From Cryptobacterium sp. CAG:338 (lineage in GTDB: Bacteria > Actinomycetota > Coriobacteriia > Coriobacteriales > Eggerthellaceae): DNA of 21,110 bases. Below the pieces are notes generated by a model, which did no database searches, was not told where the DNA came from, and saw only the letters and a list, made by a program, of their open reading frames with translations. Positions 1-7,737 of this stretch are shown piece after piece (position 1 is the first letter of the stretch; every line of letters begins with the position of its first letter). The translations under genes were made by a program, and so were the position numbers. The DNA is taken from assembly GCA_000435475.1 (NCBI GenBank), contig FR896072.1:34244-55353 (forward strand). Direction: 5' to 3'.

Positions 1-1434
1 GTGTTTGTTGTGAGGCGTTTGAGGATCGGCAACATCGGCGTTGTCGATCCTTTTGTATTGAGATTCCTTTTTGGAGTCCGCGGCCAAAAGAGATGCTTTA
101 GCAAGAACCTCATCATCATCTAATCCACCAAAAAGCGTTGTTTGAACGGGCTCGCCGTCGAATCCACTTACTCCGACGCCTACAAGACGTAATTTTTCTC
201 CTGGTGTCCAAAGTTCATCAAGCATCTCATAGAGTTGTGGTAACCAGAGCAATTCATTAGTCCCTAGATCGGGAAGCTTTCGTTGACAGGTGCGGATCGT
301 TAAATCTTCTCGTCTAATTTTTAAGTGAAGAGTTGTTCCTTCCAGATGCTTACGCCTTAGTCTTCGCCCAACTTTATGAGCCATAGTTGCAATGCGCGCA
401 CGTAGTTCTTCTCTGTCGGATAGGCTCTGCGCAAAGCTAATTTCATTTGAAATTGATTTTGCCGGTTCGTGTTCAGAGTTTACTGCGGTATCAATGCCAC
501 GGGCGCGATCCACCATAAGTGCGGTATTTTTACCAAATACTTCGCGCAAAAGGACTGGATCGGCATTAATTAAATCGCCCAGTGTATGAATGTGGTACGA
601 GTTGAGCTTTTTTACTGCTACAGGCCCAATACCACTCATTTCCTTAACGGGAAGAGGCGCTAAAAAAGCTTGTGAGTCTTCAGGATAAACAACAGTTAAA
701 CCACGTGGTTTATTTTGGTTTGAAGCAATTTTCGCAACTGATTTTGAAGCTCCCAGGCCAATGGAGCAAGTAATTCCCAATTGTGATACGCGCATCTGAA
801 TTCTTTTCGCTACTTCAATGGGATGAGTGCGGTTGGTACGTGTAGGTGATACATCAAGGAATGCTTCATCGATACTTACCTGCATTAGTTGAGGGGATTC
901 TTCATAAAGAATATCCATGACCTTTTTTGACATTTCTCGATATCGATGAAAATTTCCTGGGGTCCAAATTGCCTGTGGACACAAGCGTGCGGCAGTGGAG
1001 GAGGGCATAGCTGAATGAACACCAAATTTTCGCGCTTCGTATGATGCCGTAGAAACAACTCCGCGTTTTTCAGGACTTCCTCCAACGATAACGGGCTTAC
1101 CGCGCCATTCTGGATGGTCTAGTTGCTCGACAGAAGCAAAAAACGCATCGAGATCCATCAATAAAATTGCACTACCAATCCAAGGTTTAAATTGAGGTGA
1201 GTTCTGGATTGATTTTGCAAGGGAGCTGACGTCGGCTTCGGTGGTCTTTAAAGGTAAAGACATATCGAATTTTTCAGTGTCAGATTGAGCTGATTTTGTC
1301 ATTGGTATGTTGAAGGCGCAATTTTCAACAAATGTTTCGTATTGGGGTACAGATTGATAAAACCCCATTTCAGAATGGGATAAATCATGGGAAGAAGCGT
1401 TGATATTTGTCTGAATAGGTCTATTCTTTTGCAT
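1..1434 (-). CDS. dinB: DNA polymerase IV (Y-family, DinB), 3' end cut by window edge
   Basis: Translesion DNA polymerase of the Y family, which copies damaged templates with low fidelity. Reading the minus strand, the frame is open from about 1551 down to base 1 with no stop, so the C-terminus is missing. The palm starts with MDLDAFFASVEQ (M codon at 1156-1158), holding the first metal-binding Asp, followed by the nucleotide-binding stretch SYEARKFGVHSAMP. The second catalytic motif, SIDEAFLDV, lies near 870-890. A helix-hairpin-helix-like GIGPVAVKKL stretch follows, then a little-finger-like region. The start is uncertain. ATG at 1434 gives about 92 residues before the palm; ATGs at 1368, 1302, 1263 and 1158 are alternatives, and none has a clear Shine-Dalgarno sequence. 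Family members usually start only about 10 residues before this motif. I saw no obvious SOS box between this gene and the divergent neighbour. The product call is firm; the N-terminus is not. Confidence 0.93.
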   Translation of the reverse strand, partial: MQKNRPIQTNINASSHDLSHSEMGFYQSVPQYETFVENCAFNIPMTKSAQSDTEKFDMSLPLKTTEADVSSLAKSIQNSPQFKPWIGSAILLMDLDAFFASVEQLDHPEWRGKPVIVGGSPEKRGVVSTASYEARKFGVHSAMPSSTAARLCPQAIWTPGNFHRYREMSKKVMDILYEESPQLMQVSIDEAFLDVSPTRTNRTHPIEVAKRIQMRVSQLGITCSIGLGASKSVAKIASNQNKPRGLTVVYPEDSQAFLAPLPVKEMSGIGPVAVKKLNSYHIHTLGDLINADPVLLREVFGKNTALMVDRARGIDTAVNSEHEPAKSISNEISFAQSLSDREELRARIATMAHKVGRRLRRKHLEGTTLHLKIRREDLTIRTCQRKLPDLGTNELLWLPQLYEMLDELWTPGEKLRLVGVGVSGFDGEPVQTTLFGGLDDDEVLAKASLLAADSKKESQYKRIDNADVADPQTPHNKH

Positions 1435-1600
1435 GAAACATAGTCTAGCATGTCCACGGTCGGTATATTTTGTGCTAGGGTAGTTGACCCAGGCTTTAAC
1501 TGCTTGATTTATTTCGCAACACTTCTGAGGTTTGAATTGGAAGAAAACTTTTTAATTTGGAAGTGTGCTTGTAGATAGTATGTAAGGATTTGAGGCATTC

Positions 1601-2725
1601 GTGAAACCATTTGAAGCTTTAACAGAGCTGGTTAATGAGGCTGCGGCAGCTCCGCAGCGTCAAGAAACGTTGCCCTATGATATTCGTGCCGAAATTGACT
1701 GGGTAGATTTTTCATGTATCGCTAACCCTTTAGGCACCCCTTCTTGCGTAAAAGAAGCTATTGCTTCTGCTATCTCTGAAGGAGATCTGTCATTTTTACC
1801 CAATAGCGATGGTCAACACTTGAGTCGAGTTATTGGACGCTATTTTGAAATGCCTCCTGAGTGCATTATGGCAGGTACGAGTGTAAGTTCCATGATTGGC
1901 GCTATAGCGCAGGCGTATCGTCCTTGCAGCGTGGGTATTCCTACTCCAGCGCCAACGGGTTATTTTCTCTCAGTTGCAAATGTTGGTCATAATCCCGTTA
2001 AGTTGGTAAACCCCTTTTCCCTTTCGGCTATCGAGCCTCAGGTTGCTTTTTCCAATGGTTGCCAATTCGATGCAGCAGTACTTGCAAATCCAAGTTTTCC
2101 CTGTGCTCGTCTGCTGTCTGAGAAGATTCTTAAACGATATTTGGAAGTTTGTAATTGGGTTATTGTTGATGAATCAAATATCAGCCTTACCCTTGGGGGA
2201 GAATCTTTTGTTGAGCTAACCCAGCAGTATCGTAATCTTTTTGTTGTACGTAGTTTGTCTCATGAGCTCGGTATGCCTGGTATTCCCATGGGATATGTTG
2301 TGGGCAATGAATCGGCAATTAGTCACATTAAACAGTTTAGTGATGGTTCAGAAATCACTATGTTTAATGAGATTGTCGCTCGAGAATTTCCTCACACCAG
2401 TGACTATCTTGATGAAACGGTAGCGCTTTTGGAAAAGGAAATCCCCTGGATGCAATGTATGCTTAGTCTGACTCCTGGTATCAAAGTATTTCCTTCAGAA
2501 GCCAATTTTGTTATGTGTGCGCTCGAGGAGCGTGCTGCACGGGATTTCGGTATTTCAAGTGCAGCGGATTTAATTGTGCGATTGCAAAAGGCTGGATTTA
2601 CGGTACGCGACTTGGCAGGTGTTCCTGGTATTGAGGGAAAGCGCTATTTCTTGGTTTCTATCCGAAGCCACGAAGATAACGAAAAGTTTATTTCTGCCTT
2701 GCGCGATATTATTGATGAAGCCTAA
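1601..2725 (+). CDS. HisC/CobD-like aminotransferase-fold protein lacking the PLP lysine (probable pseudoenzyme)
   Basis: A full-length 374-residue fold-type I PLP-dependent aminotransferase homologue, closest in pattern to CobD (threonine-phosphate decarboxylase) and HisC. Matching segments are DFSCIANPLG (36-45), NPSFP (163-167), VDES (189-192), SLSHELGMPGIPMGY (218-232) and SEANFVM (299-305). Key residues are changed. The Schiff-base lysine of the usual S-L-S/T-K motif is His221. The phosphate-binding Arg of the usual G-L-R is Pro229. The Tyr after D-E-A is Asn193. The first Arg of the C-terminal I-R-x-x-x-x motif is Leu351, though Arg355 remains at the position CobD also uses. Asp190, which would contact the pyridine nitrogen, is kept. 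The start is GTG with AAGGAT and GAGG upstream. The gene stands alone between divergent dinB and convergent degV. The fold is certain. Loss of transaminase activity is inferred, and a binding, regulatory or different catalytic role is possible. Confidence 0.8.
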   Translation: MKPFEALTELVNEAAAAPQRQETLPYDIRAEIDWVDFSCIANPLGTPSCVKEAIASAISEGDLSFLPNSDGQHLSRVIGRYFEMPPECIMAGTSVSSMIGAIAQAYRPCSVGIPTPAPTGYFLSVANVGHNPVKLVNPFSLSAIEPQVAFSNGCQFDAAVLANPSFPCARLLSEKILKRYLEVCNWVIVDESNISLTLGGESFVELTQQYRNLFVVRSLSHELGMPGIPMGYVVGNESAISHIKQFSDGSEITMFNEIVAREFPHTSDYLDETVALLEKEIPWMQCMLSLTPGIKVFPSEANFVMCALEERAARDFGISSAADLIVRLQKAGFTVRDLAGVPGIEGKRYFLVSIRSHEDNEKFISALRDIIDEA

Positions 2726-2739
2726 AGCCGTTTTACTTT

Positions 2740-3612
2740 TTAGCGTTCGCTTGCTAAGAAGAACAGTGCTAAAGTTCCTGGACCGGAATGAGCTCCAATT
2801 ACGGGATCAACGTAGTTCACCAGGTAATTCTTTACTCCAAATTTTTCAGTAACAAGTTGTTGTAAGTATTCAACATCTTTTATGCAGTCACCATGTGAAA
2901 TACCGATCACTTGTTTATCGATCGGCTGGGTAATGGTCGCTTCCATGTGTTTTACTAAAGCTTGAATACTTTTCTTGCGACCGCGGGTTTTTTCCATGGG
3001 GATTAAAAGTCCGTCATTATCTACATGAAGAACTGGTTTGATGTTGAGTAAGCTTCCCACAAACGCTGCTGTACGAGAAACGCGACCTCCGCGGAACAAA
3101 AACATTAAATCGTCAACGGTAAACCAATGGGCCATTTTTAAACGGTTTTCACGCACCCATTGTTCAACTTCAGAAAGTGATTTCCCTTCTTGTCGCATTT
3201 TAGCAGCGTAGTATACGATTAGGCCTTGACCGACCGATGCTGCCAAAGTATCAACGGCAGTAAAAGTACGCTGTTCGTATTGTTCTGAGAGAGCTTTACC
3301 TACGTTTCGAACTCCTTCGTAAGTTCCAGATAGCCCACTAGAGAATCCGAGATAGAGAATATCATTTCCTTGTTGGAAGATTTTTTCGAAGAGTTCTTGT
3401 GCATCCGATAAGTTTGGAAGGGAAGTGGTGAATATCTTTCCTTCACGCATCATGGTATAAAACTGCTTCAGATCAGTTACCTGACCTTTGAGGTAGCTTT
3501 GATACTCTTTACCATCAGTCATAAATACGAGAGGAAGAACTTCCAGTTCTAATTCATCAATAAGTGATTCTGGTAAGTTGCAGGAAGAATCAGTAACTAT
3601 GGTATAGGACAT
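2740..3612 (-). CDS. DegV family fatty-acid-binding protein
   Basis: A 290-residue DegV protein. The family binds a fatty acid between two domains, and some members (FakB) hand it to the fatty-acid kinase FakA for phospholipid synthesis. Visible family features are the N-terminal TDSSCNLP (about residues 7-14), the later FRGGRVSRTAAFVGSLLNIK segment and a Gly-rich C-terminal IGAHSGPGTLALFF. The ATG at 3610-3612 is chosen because GAGGAG precedes it at good spacing; the upstream in-frame ATG (3657) has none and would add 15 basic, unconserved residues. No fakA (DAK-domain kinase) is next to it in this window, so a FakB role is only a family-based possibility. It converges on the aminotransferase-like gene with 14 bp between stops and no room for a separate terminator. 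Confidence 0.9.
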   Translation of the reverse strand: MSYTIVTDSSCNLPESLIDELELEVLPLVFMTDGKEYQSYLKGQVTDLKQFYTMMREGKIFTTSLPNLSDAQELFEKIFQQGNDILYLGFSSGLSGTYEGVRNVGKALSEQYEQRTFTAVDTLAASVGQGLIVYYAAKMRQEGKSLSEVEQWVRENRLKMAHWFTVDDLMFLFRGGRVSRTAAFVGSLLNIKPVLHVDNDGLLIPMEKTRGRKKSIQALVKHMEATITQPIDKQVIGISHGDCIKDVEYLQQLVTEKFGVKNYLVNYVDPVIGAHSGPGTLALFFLASER

Positions 3613-3813
3613 GAAGTGCTCCTCACGTAAGATGTTTTGCCATCGACAGCGTAACATATTTGCTGGTTGTTTCCTCTGGTATTGTGCTTATTTGAGCTCT
3701 TGACGCGGTTAAGATGACTAATTCAGTCAGTATTTTGATATTGAGGACAATGCGGCTATGCGTCACAATACCTTACGTATTTACTATTGGTGGGAAGGTA
3801 ATGGGGGATTTAT

Positions 3814-4824
3814 ATGGAAGGTATCAGTGCAGGGATATCTCAAATATTAATTCTCGCCATAGTAGTTGTTCTTGGGTTTATTCTTTCGAAGCTTTCGTAT
3901 CTTGACGAACATACCTCAAATAAGCTGGTAGGGATTCTGGTTAACGTAACTCTTCCTTGTATGATAATTGCTTCCACGTCTTCAGTTGATTTCCAGCAAA
4001 TATCAGCGCAAATTCCGATTGTATGCGGACTTGGTGTTTTGTTGTTTGTAGCAATGGCTTTGATTTCGATAGCAGCTTGTCTTTGTTTGAGAGTTTCTGC
4101 TCATACGTTTTCATGTTTTATCTTTTCTGGTATCTGTACTCAAACGGCATTTATTGGGGTTCCAGTAATTGCTGCGGTGCTAGGTGAGAACACGATTATT
4201 TTGACAAGTCTAATCGTTGCGGTAATCAATGTTTTTCTTTTCAGTTTTGGGGTTGCGATGCTCGCTGTTGATCAACAGCTTCGAGAGTTTCGAGAAGCTA
4301 AAACGACTCAAAACGAAAGTGAATCATTTTCTTTTGTTAATGCTCTTTCTCGAGTAAAACTTACCTGGAGAAATTTTGTTAATCCAGCTTTGGTAGCTGC
4401 CCTAGCGGCACTTGCCTTGTTGTTCTTCCAAATTCCTATGCCCTATGTGCTGGGAAGCGCTTTTGATATGGTTGGCAGTCTTACTGCACCTATCTCTATG
4501 CTAGTCATTGGGTTCTATGTTTCGCGAATGAAGATAAAAGAAGCTTGTTCGCAGTGGCGTGTGTTTGTGTTTGGTTTTATTCGCTTTTTCCTTGGATCAC
4601 TAGCGCTTTTCTATTTGCTTTCTTTCTTCATTTCCGATGAGCTTGTTGTTGCGATTGCCGTTCTGGAATTTGCAATGCCGACGGGCGCTATGGTTCCAGC
4701 TTTTGTTGCAAGTCATAAAGGAGATGCGCTATTGGCATCGGAGCATACGGTAATTTCTGCCGTACTTTCTTTTGTGTATTTGCCCTTGATTATTACCATA
4801 ATGACCCTGTTGCCGTTGGCTTAG
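3814..4824 (+). CDS. AEC (auxin efflux carrier) family permease
   Basis: A 336-residue integral membrane protein whose hydrophobic segments run almost end to end, matching the roughly 10-helix AEC/malate permease family. Family-like features are the N-terminal LVGILVNVTLPCMIIAS with its helix-breaking Pro, GICTQTAFIGVPVIAAVLGE in the middle, and EFAMPTGAMVPAFVASHKGD near the end. A charged cytoplasmic loop (about residues 155-180, rich in E, K and R) splits the two halves. Known members move small carboxylates, amino acids or auxin; the substrate cannot be read here. The ATG follows GGGGGAT at short spacing. The stop codon overlaps the stop of the convergent PAP2 gene by 4 bp. A candidate promoter of the form TTGATA-N16-TATGCG lies in the 3658-3813 gap. 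Confidence 0.86.
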   Translation: MEGISAGISQILILAIVVVLGFILSKLSYLDEHTSNKLVGILVNVTLPCMIIASTSSVDFQQISAQIPIVCGLGVLLFVAMALISIAACLCLRVSAHTFSCFIFSGICTQTAFIGVPVIAAVLGENTIILTSLIVAVINVFLFSFGVAMLAVDQQLREFREAKTTQNESESFSFVNALSRVKLTWRNFVNPALVAALAALALLFFQIPMPYVLGSAFDMVGSLTAPISMLVIGFYVSRMKIKEACSQWRVFVFGFIRFFLGSLALFYLLSFFISDELVVAIAVLEFAMPTGAMVPAFVASHKGDALLASEHTVISAVLSFVYLPLIITIMTLLPLA

Positions 4825-5354
4825 AACAGATAAAACCCTAGTTCTGCCATAAGTATTCCTAACAAGGCTCCAGTAATTACATCCTTGATGAAATGCACTC
4901 CTGATACAACACGTAAACATGCGAGTAGCACTCCAAGTATAAGAATGAGAATTCCAATCTCGGGAATCGGGCAGCAGAAATAGAAGGTTGTTCCTATAAG
5001 AAAAATTGAAAACACATGTCTGCTTGGAAATGATTTTCCTTTTGTATTTTTGGGGATGAGGGGAGCTGTTTCAAAAACTTCATAGGGACGCGGTGAGTTA
5101 ACTGCCTTTCTGAAGATGCTTAGAACCACAAAAGAGACGAGTGGTACTAAGAAGGCAGAGCTAAAGGTACTAGAAAAGAAATACCGTATAACAAAGTCTA
5201 AACTTGGGTTGAAAAATAATAAGTAGATCAAAAGACATGGGTAAGCAATATAGATTGCTTTAGTAATTAAGTTATTACACAAGGGGATACCCTTTGCTAA
5301 GAGTGGCTGCTCTTTTATCGTTGCAATCATGCTTTCGTAGGTTTCTTTTTTCAT
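4821..5354 (-). CDS. PAP2 family membrane phosphatase
   Basis: A 177-residue membrane protein of the PAP2 superfamily, which removes phosphate from lipid phosphates such as phosphatidate, undecaprenyl pyrophosphate or phosphatidylglycerophosphate at the membrane. All three signature motifs can be seen: FRKAVNSPRP (81-90), FPSRH (109-113, Arg where many have Gly in P-S-G-H) and R148-V-V-S-G-V-H154 with D158. The conserved Arg and His residues for the phosphohistidine mechanism are therefore present. About five hydrophobic segments surround the motifs. Whether it recycles undecaprenyl pyrophosphate (BacA-like role) or acts on phospholipid cannot be decided. The start has AAGGAT about 12 nt upstream. 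It lies 61 bp after the LysR gene on the same strand and could be co-transcribed with it. Its 3' end overlaps the permease gene. Confidence 0.88.
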   Translation of the reverse strand: MKKETYESMIATIKEQPLLAKGIPLCNNLITKAIYIAYPCLLIYLLFFNPSLDFVIRYFFSSTFSSAFLVPLVSFVVLSIFRKAVNSPRPYEVFETAPLIPKNTKGKSFPSRHVFSIFLIGTTFYFCCPIPEIGILILILGVLLACLRVVSGVHFIKDVITGALLGILMAELGFYLF

Positions 5355-5415
5355 TGAATGCTTGAATCCTTATTTCGAAGATGGTTCTGCAGGATAATTG
5401 TTATGTTTTGATTGC

Positions 5416-6300
5416 TTATAAGGTAATTCCCTTTTGTTGTAAATGTTTTGTAGCAAATTCTATAAAATGTCGCGCTGCTGGAGCGCAAATTGATTTATCA
5501 GGAATAGCAATTCCTACCAAGATTGATTCCGATGGTTCGATAGGTATTTTGCTCACTTTAAAGTCGTATTTTTCAGTTGAAAGACTGTTGGTGATGGTTA
5601 TTCCCATACCTGCTTCAATTAAGCCAAGAGTTGCGGCGGTTTCAATGGTTTCGTAGGCAATCCTGGGATGAAGATTATGGCGCAATAATACCCCTAAGGT
5701 ATCAATATCTTGTCCTTTGCCTGGCATAATAAAGTCTTCATTACTGCATTCGCTCAGGGGAAAACTTGAGGCGTCTGCAAGGGGATGGGTGGTAGGTAGT
5801 ACTGCAATCATAGGATCATGAGCAAGAGGTATCCAATCATATGAAGTGTGAGGATCGTAACTCATAAAGCCAAAGTCCACTTCTTTTTGATCAAGCCATG
5901 CAGAAATTTCTTGATGAATTCCTTCCATAACTCGTATTTCAATATGCGGAAATTTCTCACGAAACTTTTTAAGCACTTTCGGCAGCCAATGTGAAGCAAC
6001 GCTTGGATATGAAGCGATCGTTACCCTACCAATGGATAGTCCTCGAATTTCTGAGGTAAGTTGCAATAAGCGATCTTCTTCTTGGACGATAGCGCGAACA
6101 ATAGGTAAGATTCGTTGTCCATTTTCAGTTAAGCGAACTCCGTTGCGCATGCGCTCTAACACAGGAAAGCGCAGATCTTTTTCCAGGGCGGAAATGAGTT
6201 GGCTTACCCCTGAGGGAGTATAGGCTAATTCCTGTGCTGCTTTTGAAAAACTTCCTAATTCAACTGATTTTAAAAGGGCGCGATAGCGTGAGGTTTCCAT
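5416..6300 (-). CDS. LysR family transcriptional regulator
   Basis: A 294-residue LysR-type regulator, the standard length. The N-terminal winged helix-turn-helix (YRALLKSVELGSFSKAAQEL, then TPSGVSQLISALEKDL) is followed by a linker helix and a two-lobed effector-binding domain containing IEIRVMEG and LIEAGMGITI. ATG at 6298-6300 is preferred over the ATG two codons upstream (6306), because AGGA lies 5 nt before it, whereas the 6306 ATG directly abuts the AGG. It is divergent from the EamA/DMT exporter gene and their promoters overlap, the classical arrangement in which a LysR protein represses itself and controls its neighbour. The effector is unknown; an amino acid or related export substrate is a guess from the neighbour. 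Confidence 0.93.
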   Translation of the reverse strand: METSRYRALLKSVELGSFSKAAQELAYTPSGVSQLISALEKDLRFPVLERMRNGVRLTENGQRILPIVRAIVQEEDRLLQLTSEIRGLSIGRVTIASYPSVASHWLPKVLKKFREKFPHIEIRVMEGIHQEISAWLDQKEVDFGFMSYDPHTSYDWIPLAHDPMIAVLPTTHPLADASSFPLSECSNEDFIMPGKGQDIDTLGVLLRHNLHPRIAYETIETAATLGLIEAGMGITITNSLSTEKYDFKVSKIPIEPSESILVGIAIPDKSICAPAARHFIEFATKHLQQKGITL

Positions 6301-6344
6301 AGACATCCTAAAAGAGTGTTTTAAGTAATCCTTAATACATAGTT

Positions 6345-6373
6345 AATATATTATGGTTTTACTTATTGCTCAA
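6345..6373 (-). promoter_or_regulatory. Promoter of the LysR gene
   Basis: On the minus strand, a -35 box TTGAGC (6373-6368) and a -10 box TATATT (6350-6345) are separated by 17 bp. The -10 lies in a perfect 10-bp palindrome TAATATATTA (6344-6353), a possible regulator contact. It overlaps the divergent exporter promoter. Confidence 0.55.
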
Positions 6374-6386
6374 TTATTTATATAAC
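6358..6386 (+). promoter_or_regulatory. Promoter of the EamA exporter and its leader
   Basis: TTTACT (6358-6363) and TATAAC (6381-6386) with a 17-bp spacer, close to the vegetative sigma consensus. Predicted transcription start is near 6393, giving a leader of about 300 nt. It overlaps the minus-strand LysR promoter, so RNA polymerase should not occupy both at once. Confidence 0.55.
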
Positions 6387-6392
6387 GTATTT

Positions 6393-6573
6393 AGCACTTT
6401 TTGATTTCCTTTTGTGGGGCAACTTAAGAGCATAGAAGGTTGGTACTTGATTCCGACTTGCGTTTAAGCATGAGGGGTAAATCGAAAGGTATTAATCAGG
6501 GCGAGCAGGGTGGCACGCAATTACCTGATTGTATGATTCCTCATCGTCGTTTTGGCGTTGAGGAATTCTTTTT
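6393..6573 (+). promoter_or_regulatory. Candidate T-box-like attenuator leader of the EamA exporter
   Basis: This part of a roughly 300-nt gene-free leader contains AGGGTGGCAC (6507-6516), close to the first ten bases of the conserved T-box sequence AGGGTGGNACCGCG. It lies just before a strong intrinsic terminator (6536-6573). Other pairings seen: CTTAA (6423-6427) with TTAAG (6464-6468), enclosing a stem AAG(g)TTGG/CCGACTT with loop TACTTGATT; AATCAGG (6494-6500) with CCTGATT (6524-6530), enclosing the T-box-like motif; and TGAGG plus AATC (6471-6483) with GATTCCTCA (6535-6543), which would exclude the terminator. Stem I is much shorter than in a classical T-box and the T-box lacks the second C of ACC. 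No specifier codon can be assigned. It may be a reduced T-box or another attenuator. Bases 6574-6690 hold only the exporter's Shine-Dalgarno sequence. Confidence 0.45.
6536..6573 (+). terminator. Intrinsic terminator within the exporter leader
   Basis: ATTCCTCA (6536-6543) pairs with TGAGGAAT (6559-6566). Inside, CGTC pairs with GGCG around a GTTTT loop, giving 8 + 4 bp with one mismatch, followed by TCTTTTT. It ends 117 nt before the exporter ATG, so it works as an attenuator and not as the end of an upstream gene. Confidence 0.75.
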
Positions 6574-6690
6574 AAGAGCGATGAAATAACTTGTTCAAAA
6601 ATTGAATGGGCATATTTAAAACTTGATTAATTTGAAAATTTTTTGACTGGTTTAGAGTAAGTGATTCCTGAGAGCTGAAAGGATCTGTCC

Positions 6691-7650
6691 ATGAGATTAG
6701 CAATGAAGCTAGATTGGCGTATTGTTGCTCCTCTTCTTATTGTTATTGCGGGAATACTATGGGGCGTTATTGGATTCTTTTCTACAGCCCTATCTTCAGC
6801 AGGACTTGAGCCAGTACAAATTACTGTTGTTCGTTGCACGATAGCTGCGTGTTTTCTGGGGATTGTATTAGCTATTTTTAAACCTCATGCGTTTAAGATT
6901 CATCTTCGTCATATCTGGGTATTTCTTGGTACGGGTGTGCTGAGCATTGCTTTTTACAATGTTTGCTATTTTGCCTGTATCGAGCTGTGCGGATTATCTT
7001 TTGCGGCAATATTGCTCTATACCGCTCCTTGTTTTGTGGTGCTGCTATCTGCTTTTTTCTTTAAAGAAAAGCTGACGGCTCATCGGTTCGGTTCTTTGGT
7101 GTTAGCCTTTTTGGGTTGCCTTTTGGTCGTAGGGGTTGGTTCAGGGAATTTTGGGCTGTCAGGATTCGGTATTTTACTTGGTTTGGCATCTGGAATTGGA
7201 TATGCCTTTTATTCATTATTTGCAAGAGTGGCTCTTAAACACTACGAACCTCTTACCGTGATGTTCTATACCTTTGTATGCGCTGCGCTGGCATTGATCC
7301 CATTTTCTCATCCTGCTGCAATTGTTGATCTCGCGCTTAACTCTTCAACTTCGTTGGTAATAATGCTTGCGCTTTCTTTAGTATCAACGGTACTGCCTTT
7401 TGTTTGCTATACCACTGGTCTTGCTCACATGGAAACAGGCAAAGCATCAATTATGGCTTTTATTGAACCTATGGTTTCGCTTCTTATTGGGGTCCTGGTG
7501 TTTGGTGAGGTTCTTACCTTGCTTAATGTTTTTGGTGTCGTGATGATACTTTGTGCCGTAATTCTTTTAAATCTTCCCGAAAAGAAATTCTTTTCGGGTG
7601 CACAGGCGAAATTTCGCAAGGTGCGCATTTTTGCAGAGATAAAGCACTGA
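6691..7650 (+). CDS. EamA/DMT family transporter
   Basis: A 319-residue drug/metabolite-transporter protein with two EamA repeats and about ten transmembrane helices. Repeat 1 begins at IVAPLLIVIAGILWGVIGFF and repeat 2 at FGILLGLASGIGYAFYSLFA. Each ends in the family's typical E-K/E-P region: FFFKEKLTAHRFGSLVLAFLG, and FIEPMVSLLIGVLVFGE. The cytoplasmic tail is basic. Family members export or import amino acids, nucleosides and other metabolites. The start follows AAAGGAT at about 8 nt. A divergent LysR gene and an attenuator leader with a T-box-like motif point to control by metabolite level, perhaps an amino acid or its uncharged tRNA; DMT transporters are known among T-box-regulated genes in Firmicutes. 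The substrate is not readable from sequence. Confidence 0.9.
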   Translation: MRLAMKLDWRIVAPLLIVIAGILWGVIGFFSTALSSAGLEPVQITVVRCTIAACFLGIVLAIFKPHAFKIHLRHIWVFLGTGVLSIAFYNVCYFACIELCGLSFAAILLYTAPCFVVLLSAFFFKEKLTAHRFGSLVLAFLGCLLVVGVGSGNFGLSGFGILLGLASGIGYAFYSLFARVALKHYEPLTVMFYTFVCAALALIPFSHPAAIVDLALNSSTSLVIMLALSLVSTVLPFVCYTTGLAHMETGKASIMAFIEPMVSLLIGVLVFGEVLTLLNVFGVVMILCAVILLNLPEKKFFSGAQAKFRKVRIFAEIKH

Positions 7651-7654
7651 TTTT

Positions 7655-7682
7655 TTGCTTGCCAGCCGACCCTTGTTATACT
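7655..7682 (+). promoter_or_regulatory. Promoter of the phosphohexomutase gene
   Basis: TTGCTT (7655-7660) and TATACT (7677-7682) with a 16-bp spacer, about 55 bp before the ATG. Transcription would start near 7689. Confidence 0.5.
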
Positions 7683-7737
7683 GCACTGTAGCTAAAAAAG
7701 CAGGATTTCTTGCATGGTGTTAAGGAGAGTCTGGTAA

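Noticed and set aside
1435..1600. SOS/LexA box upstream of dinB
   Set aside because: Looked for Gram-positive and E. coli-type LexA palindromes on both strands and found no convincing match.
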